5,226 nt of DNA from contig NZ_JAGLBG010000125.1 in assembly GCF_018260405.1 (NCBI RefSeq), positions 1 to 5,226 on the forward strand. Reading direction: 5' to 3'. This document shows positions 5,104 to 5,226 of the stretch, piece after piece. The DNA comes from Deinococcus sp. (lineage in GTDB: Bacteria; Deinococcota; Deinococci; Deinococcales; Deinococcaceae). Both the position numbers and the translations under genes were made by a program. The notes under the pieces are model-generated. The model was not told the DNA's origin and made no database searches. It saw nothing but the letters and a program-made list of their open reading frames with translations. Each line of letters begins with the position of its first letter. Position 1 is the stretch's first letter.

Positions 5104-5226
5104 CTGTATCAGAACCCTGCCTGTCCAGCCCAACACCGCGCTCAGCAGGGCAACATCAAGCTCCGCAGATGGTACGGGCCTCACCACCGACGACTCCTCA
5201 AATGCACCACGTGCGGCACTGAATTC
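5104..5226 (+). pseudogene. Transposase-type zinc-ribbon N-terminus, partial and probably degenerate
   Basis: The frame reads YQNPACPAQ, then GNIKLRRWYG, then LLKCTTCGTEF to the window end. This matches the N-terminal zinc ribbon of an IS1-like/HTH transposase group whose usual pattern is CQNPxCP ... GN(I/L) ... WYG ... CxxCxxxF followed by SERKGTP. Three of the four expected cysteines are visible. The first is replaced by Tyr (TAT at 5107-5109, one base from TGT). No ATG or suitable GTG precedes the motif: the only alternatives are a TTG at 5071 inside a hairpin, a GTG at 4936 far upstream in unlikely coding sequence, and CTG at 5104, used here as an arbitrary left limit. The lost start and ligand suggest a decayed gene, but the remainder lies outside the window, so it may continue intact. 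Family recognition is from memory of the motif. Confidence 0.5.

Noticed and set aside
4803..5222. 139-codon plus-strand frame in the katA upstream region
   Set aside because: The composition is low-complexity Pro/Arg/Ser, it crosses several inverted repeats, and at its right end the zinc-ribbon motif is read in a different frame.

Overview
The window looks like part of a Deinococcus (or close relative) accessory region, possibly a plasmid or island. This is inferred from four things: the high-GC coding sequence, the clade-3-type catalase, an IS4-type transposase tail of a kind I associate with this genus, and a promoter whose -10 box ends only 7 nt before an ATG. That last arrangement fits leaderless transcription, which is common in Deinococcus. 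No rRNA, tRNA or CRISPR array was found.

Layout from left to right. Bases 1-336 (+) are the 3' end of an IS4-family transposase entering from outside the window. Its last codons overlap, in opposite orientation, the 3' end of the next gene. Bases 313-2810 are a compact three-gene minus-strand operon, transcribed right to left: thioredoxin-type arsenate reductase arsC, arsenite efflux pump arsB (stop and start share a base in TAATG), then a calcineurin-like metallophosphoesterase 12 nt after arsB with a strong Shine-Dalgarno. Bases 2815-2845 hold a good minus-strand promoter (TTGACA-N16-TATGAT) with an inverted repeat lying over the -10 box and spacer, a plausible ArsR-type operator. No arsR gene is present. 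Bases 2903-3073 are a cluster of hairpins between katA and the ars promoter, including likely katA 3' end signals.

Bases 3082-4698 (-) encode a complete monofunctional haem catalase (katA) with its own Shine-Dalgarno. Bases 4711-5100 contain no convincing gene but are rich in inverted repeats (4796-4854, 4965-5045, 5071-5095). At the right edge, from about 5104 to the end (+), the reading frame encodes the N-terminal zinc-ribbon-like part of a transposase-type protein. It has no clear start codon and apparently lacks its first zinc-binding cysteine.

Together the window is an arsenic and peroxide resistance module bounded on both sides by transposase remnants. ArsC would reduce arsenate to arsenite in the cytoplasm and ArsB would export it. 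Catalase would remove H2O2, which arsenic stress can raise. The metallophosphoesterase is the least explained member: its spacing makes it an operon partner, but its substrate cannot be read from sequence. The ordinary ars and catalase functions are well supported; the more unusual points are the phosphoesterase, the operator-promoter layout and the structured intergenic DNA.
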